Source: JBCAWW01 sp039024315 (GTDB lineage: Bacteria; Bacteroidota; Bacteroidia; J057). Taken from it: a DNA stretch of 38,304 nucleotides. The stretch lies in the NCBI GenBank assembly GCA_039024315.1, contig JBCCQN010000062.1, positions 1-38,304 of the forward strand. The letters run 5' to 3'. Both the position numbers and the translations under genes were made by a program. Shown here in pieces: positions 9,236 through 17,974 of the stretch (positions are counted from its first letter, which is position 1; each line of letters starts with the position of its first letter). The notes beneath the pieces were generated by a model. The model saw only the letters and a program-made list of their open reading frames with translations. It did not search any database and was not told where the DNA came from.

Positions 9236-9905
9236 ACTGTTTGTTAACCTCTACCTTCCCCTTGACTCCTCCTCCTTTCTTTACCGTGATCTCTGCACTA
9301 TCATTTTCATCCATATTGAGGGGGACGCTATACTCTAATGGATCGGTACCGCTACCTACGGCTACATCTATCGTTATTTCAAAAGTGCGTGTATCTTCAT
9401 TGTAAATCTCATCAGTGTTCGAAATCACATAGCCTTCCAACGGAATGAGGGCGGAAACTTCGGTATTATATTCGTCATCTGAGATATTAACAATATAAGC
9501 ACTTGGGCCAAAATCGCTCAGCGTTTCTGTATCCGCATCGGCGAAAAATAGGGTCACTTCTCCTACTTGACTCGTACCACGCCCATCATTATCAAAGAGT
9601 CTGATCACTACACGATCCTCGCCCGTGGCTTGGGTTACATCGATTTCTTCGGTAATGAAAGTATTGGCGCTGGTACCCGTTTGCGTACCCAAATCGATGT
9701 CTACATAATGATTACCAGCTGCGCTACTTTGCGTAATGGTAGGGCTACTACCGTAGGTATGTTCCAACAAAACCATCACTCTGACTTCAAAATCATTGGG
9801 TTTGGTCGGATCTGGTAAAGTCAAATAACCATAGGGCTTAGTGGCGAAAATGGCTTCTGTGCTAGAGGTTCTTTTACATTTTTTAGTTTTAGTTAGTAAA
9901 GTCAT
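9219..9905 (-). CDS. Hypothetical acidic beta-rich protein
   Basis: This 228-aa protein is unrecognised. It has no signal peptide; the N-terminus is basic and Cys-containing (MTLLTKTKKCKR). The rest is rich in Asp, Glu, Thr and Val in strand-like patterns (ITEEIDVTQATGEDRVVIRLFDNDG), resembling secreted beta-sandwich or calcium-binding domains, though without a clear motif. Its stop lies inside the start of the sensor kinase gene, so it is probably the first gene of a four-gene unit (this gene, kinase, regulator, collagen-like protein). That context suggests a structural or signal-related role, which is inference. Confidence 0.6.
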   Translation of the reverse strand: MTLLTKTKKCKRTSSTEAIFATKPYGYLTLPDPTKPNDFEVRVMVLLEHTYGSSPTITQSSAAGNHYVDIDLGTQTGTSANTFITEEIDVTQATGEDRVVIRLFDNDGRGTSQVGEVTLFFADADTETLSDFGPSAYIVNISDDEYNTEVSALIPLEGYVISNTDEIYNEDTRTFEITIDVAVGSGTDPLEYSVPLNMDENDSAEITVKKGGGVKGKVEVNKQYADDE

Positions 9906-9984
9906 GAAAAGGGTAAGTTTAATTCGTTCCGTTTATTACTATCTTTCGAATTAAAATTACTACGGATTTTCGGTATATAAATGC

Positions 9985-10002
9985 AGCTAATCCCCATTAG
10001 CT
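9985..10002 (-). terminator. Stem-loop downstream of the 10022-10816 gene
   Basis: A perfect 7-bp stem (AGCTAAT/ATTAGCT) encloses a CCCC loop, 19 bp beyond the stop of the minus-strand gene. There is no strong U-tract on the minus strand, so it may be a weak terminator or a leader structure for the next gene (start 9905). Confidence 0.4.
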
Positions 10003-10021
10003 TACATAGGTTTTATTTTGC

Positions 10022-10816
10022 TCACTTTTGGTTGTCTATTACAAATTCCGGAAAAACGGAAAGTTTACCCATATCAACTTCTTCGGGAAATCCTTGGTCT
10101 AAAGCTCGTTTTAGCTCTGTTTGGTTCATCTTACATTGGGCGAGGTCCACAGCTGGTACATTTTGCTCCATGCGGGCCAAGCCGTCTAAGCGTAGCTTGA
10201 AAAAACAACTTCTGCTCGGCTTGAGGACCACTTTTGCTAAATCTGACTCTATTTCTTTCGTCTTGCCCTGTAGTTCGAGCGATACCCCTCCCTTATGCGT
10301 ATAGGCCAAGAGGCTGCGTTCCGCGACGTAGCGGTTACATACCAATCGAAAATGCTCTTGCCAGATCCCTGCTTGCTTAAGAAAATGGATATGGGTCAAA
10401 AAACGAGTGTCCATATTGAGACTTTCTTGTCTTAGCCCCGAATGTTGCAACAAAAAGGCCCCCGGCCGAGAAAGATAGGCGGTCAGCCGAAGCTGCAGCG
10501 AACCTTCCTGGCTTTTCTCATAACAGGGTTCTCCAACGAACGTGCCCGGTCCGGAAACTAAGCGGTGATCTACAGTTGAGCTTCGCGACACCCAACGAGA
10601 TCGAGGTGTTTTGGTGTAGGCAAGATCCGCCATCAAGTTGCCGTGGCACCTAAATAGACCGTCTTGCCATTCGCCATAATCACCCAAATAAAGTCTGGGT
10701 GAAAAGGGAGATAGGATGGCGCTTTGACCAAATAAACCTTGCTGAGCTTCGTGGAACTGAGGTAATTGGGTTGCGATCATTAGAATTTGTTTGGGGACCA
10801 AAAGCAAATTGGCCAT
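10022..10816 (-). CDS. Hypothetical protein, 264 aa
   Basis: No family is recognised. There is no signal peptide or transmembrane segment. The composition is mixed, with several Cys, His and aromatic residues, and the sequence is neither repetitive nor low-complexity. It runs in the same direction as the downstream four-gene unit but is separated by 116 bp and a stem-loop, so it may be transcribed separately. A GCGTTCCGC stretch at 10316-10334 resembles the mini-hairpin element but has a 6-nt loop. It is divergent from the PfkB-type kinase. Confidence 0.55.
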   Translation of the reverse strand: MANLLLVPKQILMIATQLPQFHEAQQGLFGQSAILSPFSPRLYLGDYGEWQDGLFRCHGNLMADLAYTKTPRSRWVSRSSTVDHRLVSGPGTFVGEPCYEKSQEGSLQLRLTAYLSRPGAFLLQHSGLRQESLNMDTRFLTHIHFLKQAGIWQEHFRLVCNRYVAERSLLAYTHKGGVSLELQGKTKEIESDLAKVVLKPSRSCFFKLRLDGLARMEQNVPAVDLAQCKMNQTELKRALDQGFPEEVDMGKLSVFPEFVIDNQK

Positions 10817-10833
10817 AGATCAGGATTGTCAAT

Positions 10834-10849
10834 TACCCCTTTTGGGGTA
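10834..10849. promoter_or_regulatory. Palindrome in divergent promoter region
   Basis: TACCCC and GGGGTA flank a TTTT spacer, between the divergent gene starts at 10816 (minus) and 10954 (plus). The position suits an operator or a leader hairpin for the minus-strand gene. No regulator can be assigned. Confidence 0.3.
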
Positions 10850-10917
10850 GGAGCTAAGATTTTGACTAAGTGTCATAGATTGACCGCTCAGATGCTTCAT
10901 TTTGCCCCCTAAAGCAT

Positions 10918-10925
10918 TATCTTTG
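10918..10925 (+). promoter_or_regulatory. Bacteroidota-type -7 box for the PfkB-type kinase gene
   Basis: TATCTTTG matches the TAnnTTTG consensus of the Bacteroidota housekeeping sigma factor, 28 bp before the ATG. A TTTG at 10901-10904 is closer than the usual -33 spacing, so the upstream box is weak or absent. Confidence 0.5.
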
Positions 10926-10953
10926 CCGGAACTTTTTACCTCAACAAGAAATT

Positions 10954-11907
10954 ATGAGCTTGGTAGTAGTAGGATCAATGGCTTTCGACGCGATCGAAAC
11001 CCCCTTTGGTAAGACCGATAAAATCCTCGGCGGTGCCGCCACATATATCGCTTTAGCATCTTCTTATTTCACACAGCCTGTCAATACGATCTCTATCGTA
11101 GGCAATGACTTCTTACAATCCGATATTGAGATGCTAGAAGCGCATGGTGTGGATTTACGGGGGGTGGAGCGTGTAGCTGACCAAAAGTCCTTTTTCTGGG
11201 CCGGTCGCTATCACAATGACATGAATAGCCGCGATACTTTGGTCACTGAGCTCAATGTACTCGGCGATTTCGATCCCGAAGTACCAGATTTTTATCAAGA
11301 TTGCCGCTATTTGATGTTAGGCAATCTCTCACCCGATGTACAACGCAACGTCATCAACCGCCTCGAAAAGCGCCCAGAACTCATCGTTATGGACACCATG
11401 AACTTCTGGATGGATACGGCTTTGGATAGCTTGCTCGAAACCATCAAGTTGATCGACGTGCTCGTAATCAATGATGAGGAAGCCCGCCAACTATCGGGTG
11501 AATATTCTCTCGTCAAAGCAGCTCGTAGGATTCAGGCGATGGGCCCTCGCTTCCTTGTGATCAAAAAAGGAGAGCATGGCGCCCTATTGTTCAATGGGGA
11601 AGAGATTTTCTCTGCTCCTGGGCTTCCCTTGGAAGAAGTATTTGATCCCACGGGGGCTGGCGATACTTTTGCGGGTGGCTTTATTGGGCAAATCGCGGCT
11701 ACCGATGATACCTCCTTTGAAAACATGAAGCGCGCTGTGATCTACGGAAGTGCCATGGCTAGTTTTTGTGTCGAGAAATTTGGGCCTGAAAAGTTGCAAA
11801 AACTCACTCGCAACGAAATCGAAGAGCGTGTTAGCAAATTTGTAGGGCTAGCCAACTTTGATATCGTAACCGAGGAGATTCGCAATATCCTGGACCAAAG
11901 CGCCTAG
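10954..11907 (+). CDS. PfkB/ribokinase-family sugar kinase
   Basis: This 317-aa protein is in the usual PfkB length range. The N-terminus (MSLVVVGSMAFDAIETP) has the family's first strand, the GGAATYIAL segment corresponds to PfkB signature 1, and DPTGAGDTFAGGF near residue 235 is the ATP/anion-hole signature 2 with the catalytic Asp of GAGD. It should transfer phosphate from ATP to the hydroxymethyl of a sugar or nucleoside in the cytoplasm; the substrate cannot be told from sequence. Its stop codon lies within a mini-hairpin copy that also contains the next gene's ATG, 2 bp on. Confidence 0.88.
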   Translation: MSLVVVGSMAFDAIETPFGKTDKILGGAATYIALASSYFTQPVNTISIVGNDFLQSDIEMLEAHGVDLRGVERVADQKSFFWAGRYHNDMNSRDTLVTELNVLGDFDPEVPDFYQDCRYLMLGNLSPDVQRNVINRLEKRPELIVMDTMNFWMDTALDSLLETIKLIDVLVINDEEARQLSGEYSLVKAARRIQAMGPRFLVIKKGEHGALLFNGEEIFSAPGLPLEEVFDPTGAGDTFAGGFIGQIAATDDTSFENMKRAVIYGSAMASFCVEKFGPEKLQKLTRNEIEERVSKFVGLANFDIVTEEIRNILDQSA

Positions 11908-11931
11908 AGATGAAAGCGTTCTACGCAGTAG
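11905..11931 (-). repeat. Mini-hairpin element spanning a gene junction
   Basis: On the minus strand: stem CTAC/GTAG, loop TGC, AACGCTT, then a tail with a two-base insertion ending in ATCTCTA. It contains the stop codon of the kinase gene and the ATG plus first codons (MKAFYAVA) of the next gene. Confidence 0.7.
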
Positions 11932-13184
11932 CAATGGCGTTCCTTTTGCTGCTGATGGCTTCGCGACCACTCTTTCAAGATTCCTACTCTCATAATCCCT
12001 ATTTCAATGGACCGGTCAAAAAGGTCCAACAGCGTATCTATGGGATTAATGGGCATAATGTCTCTAGTCGCTATGAGCCTAGCGGCATTCCCTTGTGTTA
12101 TTGTCCTCCTCACATGGATAATGTGGAGCTACCCACCGAAGCTCTCCTTTTGGAAGCCTTCGATATGTATTTTGACGCTAGTGGGAAGCGGGTAGTGAGA
12201 AAACGCTACGATGGAGAAGGCGACGATTTAGAACTGCAAGTCAAAACGGTGTGGGATAGTCTCGGGGAGTATGAACAGATCAAACGCAAGATAGGCCGAG
12301 ACTATAGCGTGAGTTTTGATTCGGTGGTGCGGCAATACAATCCGGAGACGCATATACTCAGGCAATATCATTGGTATCGTGCATTGGACTCAGCATGGCG
12401 GCCTTTGTCCCTAGGAACTGATTCTATATTGCAGATTGGGGATTATGCGGTAGTGCACTTTGATCGCTATAAGATCCTGCTTACTAGATCTCCAAATGAT
12501 CTACCTGATGGGACTAAAAGGAGGGTTTCTGCAATTCAGGCCCTAGATGACTCTTCAAAAGTAGATACGATTCTTTATCAATATAAAGGGGATCAGATCC
12601 GGAGGTTTAGCCAATTTAATGCAATAGATGGCTATTTAGTTGACTATGATGAACAGGATCGGAAGGAAGTCATCATCAGAACTAGTTATAAAGCAGACGA
12701 AGAGAGCACTATTGTCCGCAATCTTTTTAATTATGATAGCCTTGGGTCGGACTATTTCATAGAACGCATTCACAACATCAAGAAAAACGGAGCTTGGATT
12801 GTAGAAGACATCAAGACACATTACTATTTTGATCGATATGGTCAGTTAAGCCGTTCGGACTTGATCAACTATCAGGATTTAGATACTGAGCTTCTGGTTT
12901 ACAGCAACCGCTTTACTTACAGTGCTGATAGCAGCTCGATCCGCCGTGAGTTCTGGGATGGAGATACTTTATTGCAGCGCTATGACTATTATGGCTTTGA
13001 TCAATACGGCAATCCTATTGGTTTTGAACAACGATTATTAACACCAGAGGGAGATACGTTCACGCACAAATTTGCGAGACTTGTCGATCTTCAATACGAT
13101 GCTTATGGCAATTGGACACAGGCGATTTATAGCCTAGGGGGCGAGGCTTACTATAAGCTTGAGCGTCGCTTTGAGTATTATTAA
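11910..13184 (+). CDS. Secreted YD-like repeat protein
   Basis: This 424-aa protein has a signal-peptide-like N-terminus (MKAFYAVAMAFLLLLMASRP). The body is rich in Tyr, Asp, Gly and Arg, with loose repeats such as FNYDSLGSDYF, YYFDRYGQLSR, YYGFDQYGNPIGF and QYDAYGNWTQ, which resemble YD/RHS-like stretches of Bacteroidota surface proteins. No C-terminal T9SS sorting domain is seen, so it may stay periplasmic or lipid-free. Its start codon and first residues come from a mini-hairpin copy, and a second copy-like hairpin encodes DYFIER (12747-12767). It follows the PfkB-type kinase by 2 bp, so they are probably co-transcribed, although a functional link is not obvious. Confidence 0.8.
   Translation: MKAFYAVAMAFLLLLMASRPLFQDSYSHNPYFNGPVKKVQQRIYGINGHNVSSRYEPSGIPLCYCPPHMDNVELPTEALLLEAFDMYFDASGKRVVRKRYDGEGDDLELQVKTVWDSLGEYEQIKRKIGRDYSVSFDSVVRQYNPETHILRQYHWYRALDSAWRPLSLGTDSILQIGDYAVVHFDRYKILLTRSPNDLPDGTKRRVSAIQALDDSSKVDTILYQYKGDQIRRFSQFNAIDGYLVDYDEQDRKEVIIRTSYKADEESTIVRNLFNYDSLGSDYFIERIHNIKKNGAWIVEDIKTHYYFDRYGQLSRSDLINYQDLDTELLVYSNRFTYSADSSSIRREFWDGDTLLQRYDYYGFDQYGNPIGFEQRLLTPEGDTFTHKFARLVDLQYDAYGNWTQAIYSLGGEAYYKLERRFEYY
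12747..12767 (+). repeat. Mini-hairpin variant, in-frame (paired with 30192-30212)
   Basis: Stem CTAT/ATAG, loop TTC, followed by AACGC and preceded by TCGGA. It matches 19 of 21 bases of the minus-strand copy at 30192-30212. The only two differences form the fourth base pair of the stem (T-A here, C-G there). Confidence 0.55.
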
Positions 13185-13189
13185 GGGGA

Positions 13190-13216
13190 CCGCTTCGCGG
13201 AACGCTTATCTCTAGG
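13190..13216 (+). repeat. Mini-hairpin element, full-length intergenic copy
   Basis: Stem CCGC/GCGG, loop TTC, AACGCTT, then ATCTCTAGG. It begins 6 bp after the stop of the YD-like gene and faces an inverted copy at 13282-13299. Confidence 0.85.
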
Positions 13217-13281
13217 TTGCGATAACCCTAAAAGGATTCGAAGTGATATTTGAGATTGGCGCGCATACGCCCTCCTGAGCC

Positions 13282-13299
13282 AAGCGTTCTGCGAAGCAG
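13282..13299 (-). repeat. Mini-hairpin element, inverted partner
   Basis: On the minus strand: stem CTGC/GCAG, loop TTC, then AACGCTTGG. It lies 15 bp beyond the stop of the T9SS cargo gene, so the 13190/13282 pair brackets the space between two convergent genes. Confidence 0.85.
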
Positions 13300-13313
13300 C
13301 AAAAAAGGAACTC

Positions 13314-14558
13314 CTACTCCCTAACCCACTTCTCCTTGGCATTGAGGCGGCCACTATCCGTACAGATGTCAAGCAAATACATACCACTGGCCCAATCTTG
13401 GGTATTGAGTTTGAGTTGGTGCTCTCCGCTGGCCAAAAATTCCCGTTGTACCCAGACCGTGCGCCCATGCAGGTCTTTCGCTACAATGGTCAAAAATTCG
13501 TCCTTTTGTAAGCGCGCGCCCAAGCATAATTGCTCATGCCCCGGATTAGGAAAAAGGAGGAGCTGATTGGAGAGATTCAAATTGAAAGGCAAAACCTCCG
13601 ATAGCAAAATTCCTTGGTCAAGGGTCTGGACTTTGAGGCGATATTGGTTGAGGCCCATTTTGGGATTTTGGACCGTGTATTGGTATTGCTCCTGTTCGGA
13701 GAACGCTGGGATCTCCGCCAAAGCTTCGAAGGCATCACTATCGGCGACCTTATGCTCCAAGCTAATGCTTTTGATTAAGTGAGGATCACCCAGCACCCAA
13801 GCTAATTCAACTTTCTCGCCTTTTTGCTCGCCTTCAAAAGCGACAATTTGACTAGCCAGTACCTGAGATTCTATAACGGACAAATGGTCTAAGTTGAAGT
13901 ACATCTTATTGCTGGCATAGGAACTACAACTGGCACCGACTGATTGATCTGTAGCGAAGGTCCCCCAAAGTACTCTGTCCCAATTGTCGCTGGCAGTAAT
14001 ACTAAAAGTAAAGCGCGTATAGCTGCCTTTTTGCACCTGACTACCCAGCACAAACACTTGTGGTGATACCGATGGGCTACATACACTAGCAAGACTGGGC
14101 GCTTGGCTTGATTCGTAAAAGTAGGCACCTACTTGGACACAATCGTTGGGCGAAGCACTCCCAAAACCACTACCGTCTATCTGTACATCATAACTTATTT
14201 CATAAGTTTTGCCCGCAATCATAGTTGAGGATAGACTAACATTGAGGTTTTCTACATAGGCAGAATTAGGGCATAAAGGATGTTGGGCCCCTCCCCAAAG
14301 GCCTAAGACACCGTTGCCGCTAGAAGGGCTGGCTTGCACACTAAGGCCGTAATAACCACAGTTATAGTAATCTGGAGTAGCTCCATTGCCTGCTTGCCAA
14401 TTTTGGAGGACTGTCCATTGATTATAAGTACTGGGACAGCTGTTGACTAATTCAAAATCGGCATTAGGAATGAGGTTTTGTCCCATCAGACAAGCCTGAT
14501 CAATCACTAAGATTGAGAAGCAAAATAGTAAAAGGGAGGCACGTAAGATTAGGCGCAT
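13314..14558 (-). CDS. T9SS-exported protein with C-terminal sorting domain
   Basis: This 414-aa protein has a signal peptide (residues 1-26, ending near LMGQ). An N-terminal beta-sandwich-like domain starts 'NLIPNADFELVNSCPSTYNQW', a pattern of Bacteroidota proteins with carbohydrate-binding-like folds. A middle beta region follows, and the last ~80 residues form a type A T9SS sorting domain: LLFPNPGHEQL, LHGRTVW and WASGMYLLDICT. It is probably secreted and anchored at the surface. It is convergent with the YD-like gene. An inverted repeat lies 13 bp upstream of its start. Confidence 0.87.
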   Translation of the reverse strand: MRLILRASLLLFCFSILVIDQACLMGQNLIPNADFELVNSCPSTYNQWTVLQNWQAGNGATPDYYNCGYYGLSVQASPSSGNGVLGLWGGAQHPLCPNSAYVENLNVSLSSTMIAGKTYEISYDVQIDGSGFGSASPNDCVQVGAYFYESSQAPSLASVCSPSVSPQVFVLGSQVQKGSYTRFTFSITASDNWDRVLWGTFATDQSVGASCSSYASNKMYFNLDHLSVIESQVLASQIVAFEGEQKGEKVELAWVLGDPHLIKSISLEHKVADSDAFEALAEIPAFSEQEQYQYTVQNPKMGLNQYRLKVQTLDQGILLSEVLPFNLNLSNQLLLFPNPGHEQLCLGARLQKDEFLTIVAKDLHGRTVWVQREFLASGEHQLKLNTQDWASGMYLLDICTDSGRLNAKEKWVRE

Positions 14559-14570
14559 TATTAGGGAAAA

Positions 14571-14592
14571 TTACATTAAACAATTAATGTAA
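14571..14592. promoter_or_regulatory. Inverted repeat upstream of the T9SS cargo gene
   Basis: TTACATTAA and TTAATGTAA form a 9-bp perfect inverted repeat with an ACAA spacer, at -13 to -34 from the minus-strand ATG. It suits an operator for a dimeric regulator or a 5' leader hairpin. Confidence 0.4.
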
Positions 14593-14758
14593 AGTTATGT
14601 AAATGGATATTACAATAAAAGTTGAGCTTGTGAGAACTGTAAGAAAAGTAGGCGGAATGGTCAAAAAGCTGTAACCCTATCCCTCAATAATGAGTTAGAT
14701 TACTTTGTTGTCAGCACGGAGGGCAAGGGATAATCTTTTCCGTGTAAATTGCGCACTG

Positions 14759-16684
14759 ATGAAATCAAGGGAATATTTAAAGGGCCTTAGGGAACTATTA
14801 GAAATAGAGAAGGAAGAAGACATCCGCCTTTTTCAAGAAACCGTACTGAGACGCTCATTGCAGGAGCGGGTCAAAAATGGCATTAGCTGGTATCCTGTCC
14901 GCGTCAATCGAGTGATGATTGGTATGGGAGAACGGCTCATGATTGAGGTAGAATACAATCGCAAAGATGATCAGCAAACGGGCTTTCAGCCAGGTGGTAT
15001 CGTTTCAGTATTTGGTATCCTCGAAAGCAAGGAGGAAGGCCGCATGAATGGCGTGATCGCTTCAGTGCGCAAAAATATCATGCGAGTGGCTCTTAGTGGA
15101 GAGAATATCCCACAATGGATCAAGCATAGTAAAGTCGGCATTGATCAAGCCTTCGACGATAAGACCTACCAAGAGATGGATAGGGCCTTGATTAAAACCA
15201 TTGACCCGGGTAAGAATGAGCGTTTAGCGGAGCTAAGAGAAAAAATGCTCGGCCCTTCTAAACCCGAATTCTCCAAATGGGACGTCCGCTATTACAATAA
15301 CGATCTCAATCCATCGCAAAATGATGCGGTAGAGCGTGCACTGGAAGCTAAGGATGTCGCGATTATTCACGGTCCTCCGGGCACAGGTAAAACGACTACC
15401 CTCGTGGCGGCCATTGCAGAAGTTGTCCGAAGAGAAAATCAGGTTTTGGTTTGCGCTTCGAGCAACACCGCGGTCGATCTGCTTACGCTACGTTGTCATG
15501 AGCAAGGGATTCATGTGGTGCGCATCGGTAATCCAGTGCGGGTTGAGGAGCAATTGCAGGGATTAACTTTGGATGGAGCGATTACGCAACATCAAGACTA
15601 TGCAGCCCTGAAAAAAATCCGCCGCGAAGCGGTACAGCTCAAAGAGCAAGCCTTAAAGTTTAAGCGGAACTTCGGGCAAGTAGAGCGTCGCAAGCGCCAA
15701 GAGCTACTCAAAGAAGCGCGGGAGCTAAAAGATATGGCGCATCGCTTAGAAGATTATATCCTCTTCCAGACACTCCAAAGAGCACAGGTGGTTACGGCAA
15801 CCTTGACTGGCGCAGCGAGTAACGTACTCAAAGGCAAGAAATTTCATACTGTATTTGTCGATGAAGCAGGCCAAGCCTTAACCCCAGCGGTTTTGATCGC
15901 GATGGAAAAAGGCCAAAGAGTGGTCATGGCGGGCGATCACCATCAGCTTCCCCCTACGGTCAAATCTATGCAGGCTGATAAAGGAGGCTTGAGTAAAACG
16001 CTTTTTGAGCAAGTGATCGAGGCCAAACCTGAGACTGCCGTGATGCTCAATCGGCAATATCGGATGCATGAGCAAATCATGACCTTCTCTGGCAATCAAT
16101 TTTATGGTGGGAAGCTAGAAGCCGATCCGGCGGTGCGTTTTCACGTGCTTGGAGATAATTTTCCGCCTCTTGAGTTTGTAGATACGGCTGGCTGCGGCTT
16201 TGTCGAGAAGCAAAATCCTCGCTCACTCAGTACCTACAATCCTGAGGAAGGAGACTTACTGCTCAAGCATCTTGCGATCCTGTTCAATCAGATCGAGGCA
16301 GAAGTGCCTGAGCGATTGGAGCAAGGCTTGACGGTCGGATTGATCGCGCCTTACAAAGCGCAGGTACGAGCCCTCGAAAATCAGCTCAATGCCAGCCCAA
16401 TGCTATCAACCTATGTACAACATATCAAAGTCAAGACAGTGGATGGCTTTCAGGGGCAGGAGCGAGATGTGATTTACATTAGCTTGACTCGTTCCAATAA
16501 AAAAGGAGAGATTGGTTTTTTGAAGGACATCCGTCGGATGAACGTTGCCCTCACGCGGGCCCGCCAGAAGTTGGTGGTAGTGGGAGATAGCGCGACTTTG
16601 GGCAATCACCCCTTTTATGCGGACTTCTTACAGTATGTAGAGTCAATTGGGGCTTATCGTTCCGCTTGGGAACTGATGGATTAA
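14759..16684 (+). CDS. UPF1/SMUBP2-like superfamily 1 helicase
   Basis: With the ATG at 14759 the product is 641 aa; a TTG at 14705 would add 18 residues that look less natural. Motifs are in SF1B order: Q-like LNPSQNDAVERAL, Walker A GPPGTGKT (residues 205-212), DEAGQA (368-373), AGDHHQLPP (391-399), a CNxQYRMH-like LNRQYRMHEQI, VDGFQGQERDVI, and NVALTRARQKL. An N-terminal beta-barrel-like region and a charged helical insertion (about 282-335) match the 1B and stalk parts of the UPF1-like family. It should unwind DNA or RNA 5'-3' with ATP in the cytoplasm. It stands alone and converges on the sigma-54 regulator. Confidence 0.92.
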   Translation: MKSREYLKGLRELLEIEKEEDIRLFQETVLRRSLQERVKNGISWYPVRVNRVMIGMGERLMIEVEYNRKDDQQTGFQPGGIVSVFGILESKEEGRMNGVIASVRKNIMRVALSGENIPQWIKHSKVGIDQAFDDKTYQEMDRALIKTIDPGKNERLAELREKMLGPSKPEFSKWDVRYYNNDLNPSQNDAVERALEAKDVAIIHGPPGTGKTTTLVAAIAEVVRRENQVLVCASSNTAVDLLTLRCHEQGIHVVRIGNPVRVEEQLQGLTLDGAITQHQDYAALKKIRREAVQLKEQALKFKRNFGQVERRKRQELLKEARELKDMAHRLEDYILFQTLQRAQVVTATLTGAASNVLKGKKFHTVFVDEAGQALTPAVLIAMEKGQRVVMAGDHHQLPPTVKSMQADKGGLSKTLFEQVIEAKPETAVMLNRQYRMHEQIMTFSGNQFYGGKLEADPAVRFHVLGDNFPPLEFVDTAGCGFVEKQNPRSLSTYNPEEGDLLLKHLAILFNQIEAEVPERLEQGLTVGLIAPYKAQVRALENQLNASPMLSTYVQHIKVKTVDGFQGQERDVIYISLTRSNKKGEIGFLKDIRRMNVALTRARQKLVVVGDSATLGNHPFYADFLQYVESIGAYRSAWELMD

Positions 16685-16702
16685 GCAGATTTGTTGAATC
16701 AA

Positions 16703-16762
16703 TGAAGGATTGAATGGTTGAATAAGTGCTAACTGCACTACGATCAAGCATTCAATCCTTCA
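16703..16762. terminator. Long inverted repeat between convergent genes
   Basis: A 14-bp perfect inverted repeat (TGAAGGATTGAATG and its complement) is separated by 32 bp, between the helicase stop (16684) and the regulator stop (16778). It is a likely bidirectional terminator or transcript-end stabiliser, although U-tracts are weak. Confidence 0.5.
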
Positions 16763-16777
16763 CTCAATCAAAAATTC

Positions 16778-17974
16778 CTAAAAGATAGAGTCTGAGAAGA
16801 TGAGATCTTCCTCTTGGATCTCTTGTCCATCGCTAATCAAGACTGAGCGTTCGACAACGGCGCGCAACTCACGGACATTACCGGGCCAGTTATGGTTCAT
16901 CAAAGCGGTGAGGGTATCACGGCTGAGGGTCTTGATTGGCATCTTATTGCGGTTGCAAAAATCGTTGAGGAAGTGTTTGGCGAGAATCACTACATCATTG
17001 CCACGTTCACGCAGGGGTGGGAGGTGAATCAAAAAGCCTTGCAGGCGATAATACAGGTCCTCTCTAAATAGCCCTTGGCGAACGCGCTCCGCTAAGCTCT
17101 TATTAGTCGCGGATAAAACGCGTACATCGAGCTTGATTTCTTTGTTACTCCCCAATCGAGTGATGGTACCTTCTTGTAGGACTCGCAGTAGTTTGGCTTG
17201 CAGACCGATTTCCATTTCCCCGATCTCGTCCAAGAAGATGGTACCACCATTGGCTTCTTCAAATTTACCGATACGGCGACCACTAGCTCCGGTAAAGGCT
17301 CCCTTCTCGTGGCCAAATAGTTCGCTTTCGATCAAGTCTGCTGGGATAGCAGCGACATTGACCGGTACAAATGGCTTGCGGCGACGGGGGGAGTTGTAAT
17401 GTATCGTATTGGCGATTACTTCTTTACCAGTACCGTTTTCACCGGTGACTAGCACGAGCATATCATTTTTCTCAACCTTTTGGATGAGCTTGAGCACTTT
17501 GAGTATTCCATTACTCTCTCCTACTACAGTCGAGTATTTTTTCTGGCGATCCAAGATGTCTTCACGCAAAACTTCCACCTCTTTGCGAAGGCTAACGTTG
17601 GAAGATAAGTTTTTGACAGTGTTGGTAAGCTCCACTACTGCCTTTTCATTTTTCATGATATAAGAGTTAGCGCCATTGCGATAAGCCTCAAGCACTACCT
17701 CTACTTTATCTTGTCCAGATAGAATAATGGTCCCAATTTCTTCATTGTATTTTTTGACACGTTTGAGAATATCCAAGCCCGTCATATCAGGTAAGTTGAA
17801 GTCGATGCTGACGATATCGGGGTTGAGGTGGAGATTATCAAAAAATTCTCTGCCGCTCTTAAATACATGTACATCATAGCTGTCGCCCTGCTGCTCGAGG
17901 GCACGCTGGAGAACTTTCCCAAAAACGAGGTCGTCCTCTATGACGAATACTTTGTTGACAAATTTTCTTTGCAT
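16778..17974 (-). CDS. Sigma-54-dependent response regulator lacking the Fis DNA-binding domain
   Basis: This 398-aa protein has a receiver domain with Asp14-Asp15, phospho-acceptor Asp58 in VSIDFNLPD and Lys108. The AAA+ sigma-54 activation domain (about 147-385) has Walker A GENGTGKE (178-185), the sigma-54-contacting GAFTGA loop (225-230) and Walker B GGTIFLDEIGE (243-252). NtrC-type proteins normally end in a Fis-type helix-turn-helix, but here the protein stops soon after WPGNVRELRAVVERSVLI and IFSDSIF. It may activate RpoN without binding an enhancer or work with a partner. It is divergent from an Hpt protein gene, a probable phosphodonor. Confidence 0.93.
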   Translation of the reverse strand: MQRKFVNKVFVIEDDLVFGKVLQRALEQQGDSYDVHVFKSGREFFDNLHLNPDIVSIDFNLPDMTGLDILKRVKKYNEEIGTIILSGQDKVEVVLEAYRNGANSYIMKNEKAVVELTNTVKNLSSNVSLRKEVEVLREDILDRQKKYSTVVGESNGILKVLKLIQKVEKNDMLVLVTGENGTGKEVIANTIHYNSPRRRKPFVPVNVAAIPADLIESELFGHEKGAFTGASGRRIGKFEEANGGTIFLDEIGEMEIGLQAKLLRVLQEGTITRLGSNKEIKLDVRVLSATNKSLAERVRQGLFREDLYYRLQGFLIHLPPLRERGNDVVILAKHFLNDFCNRNKMPIKTLSRDTLTALMNHNWPGNVRELRAVVERSVLISDGQEIQEEDLIFSDSIF

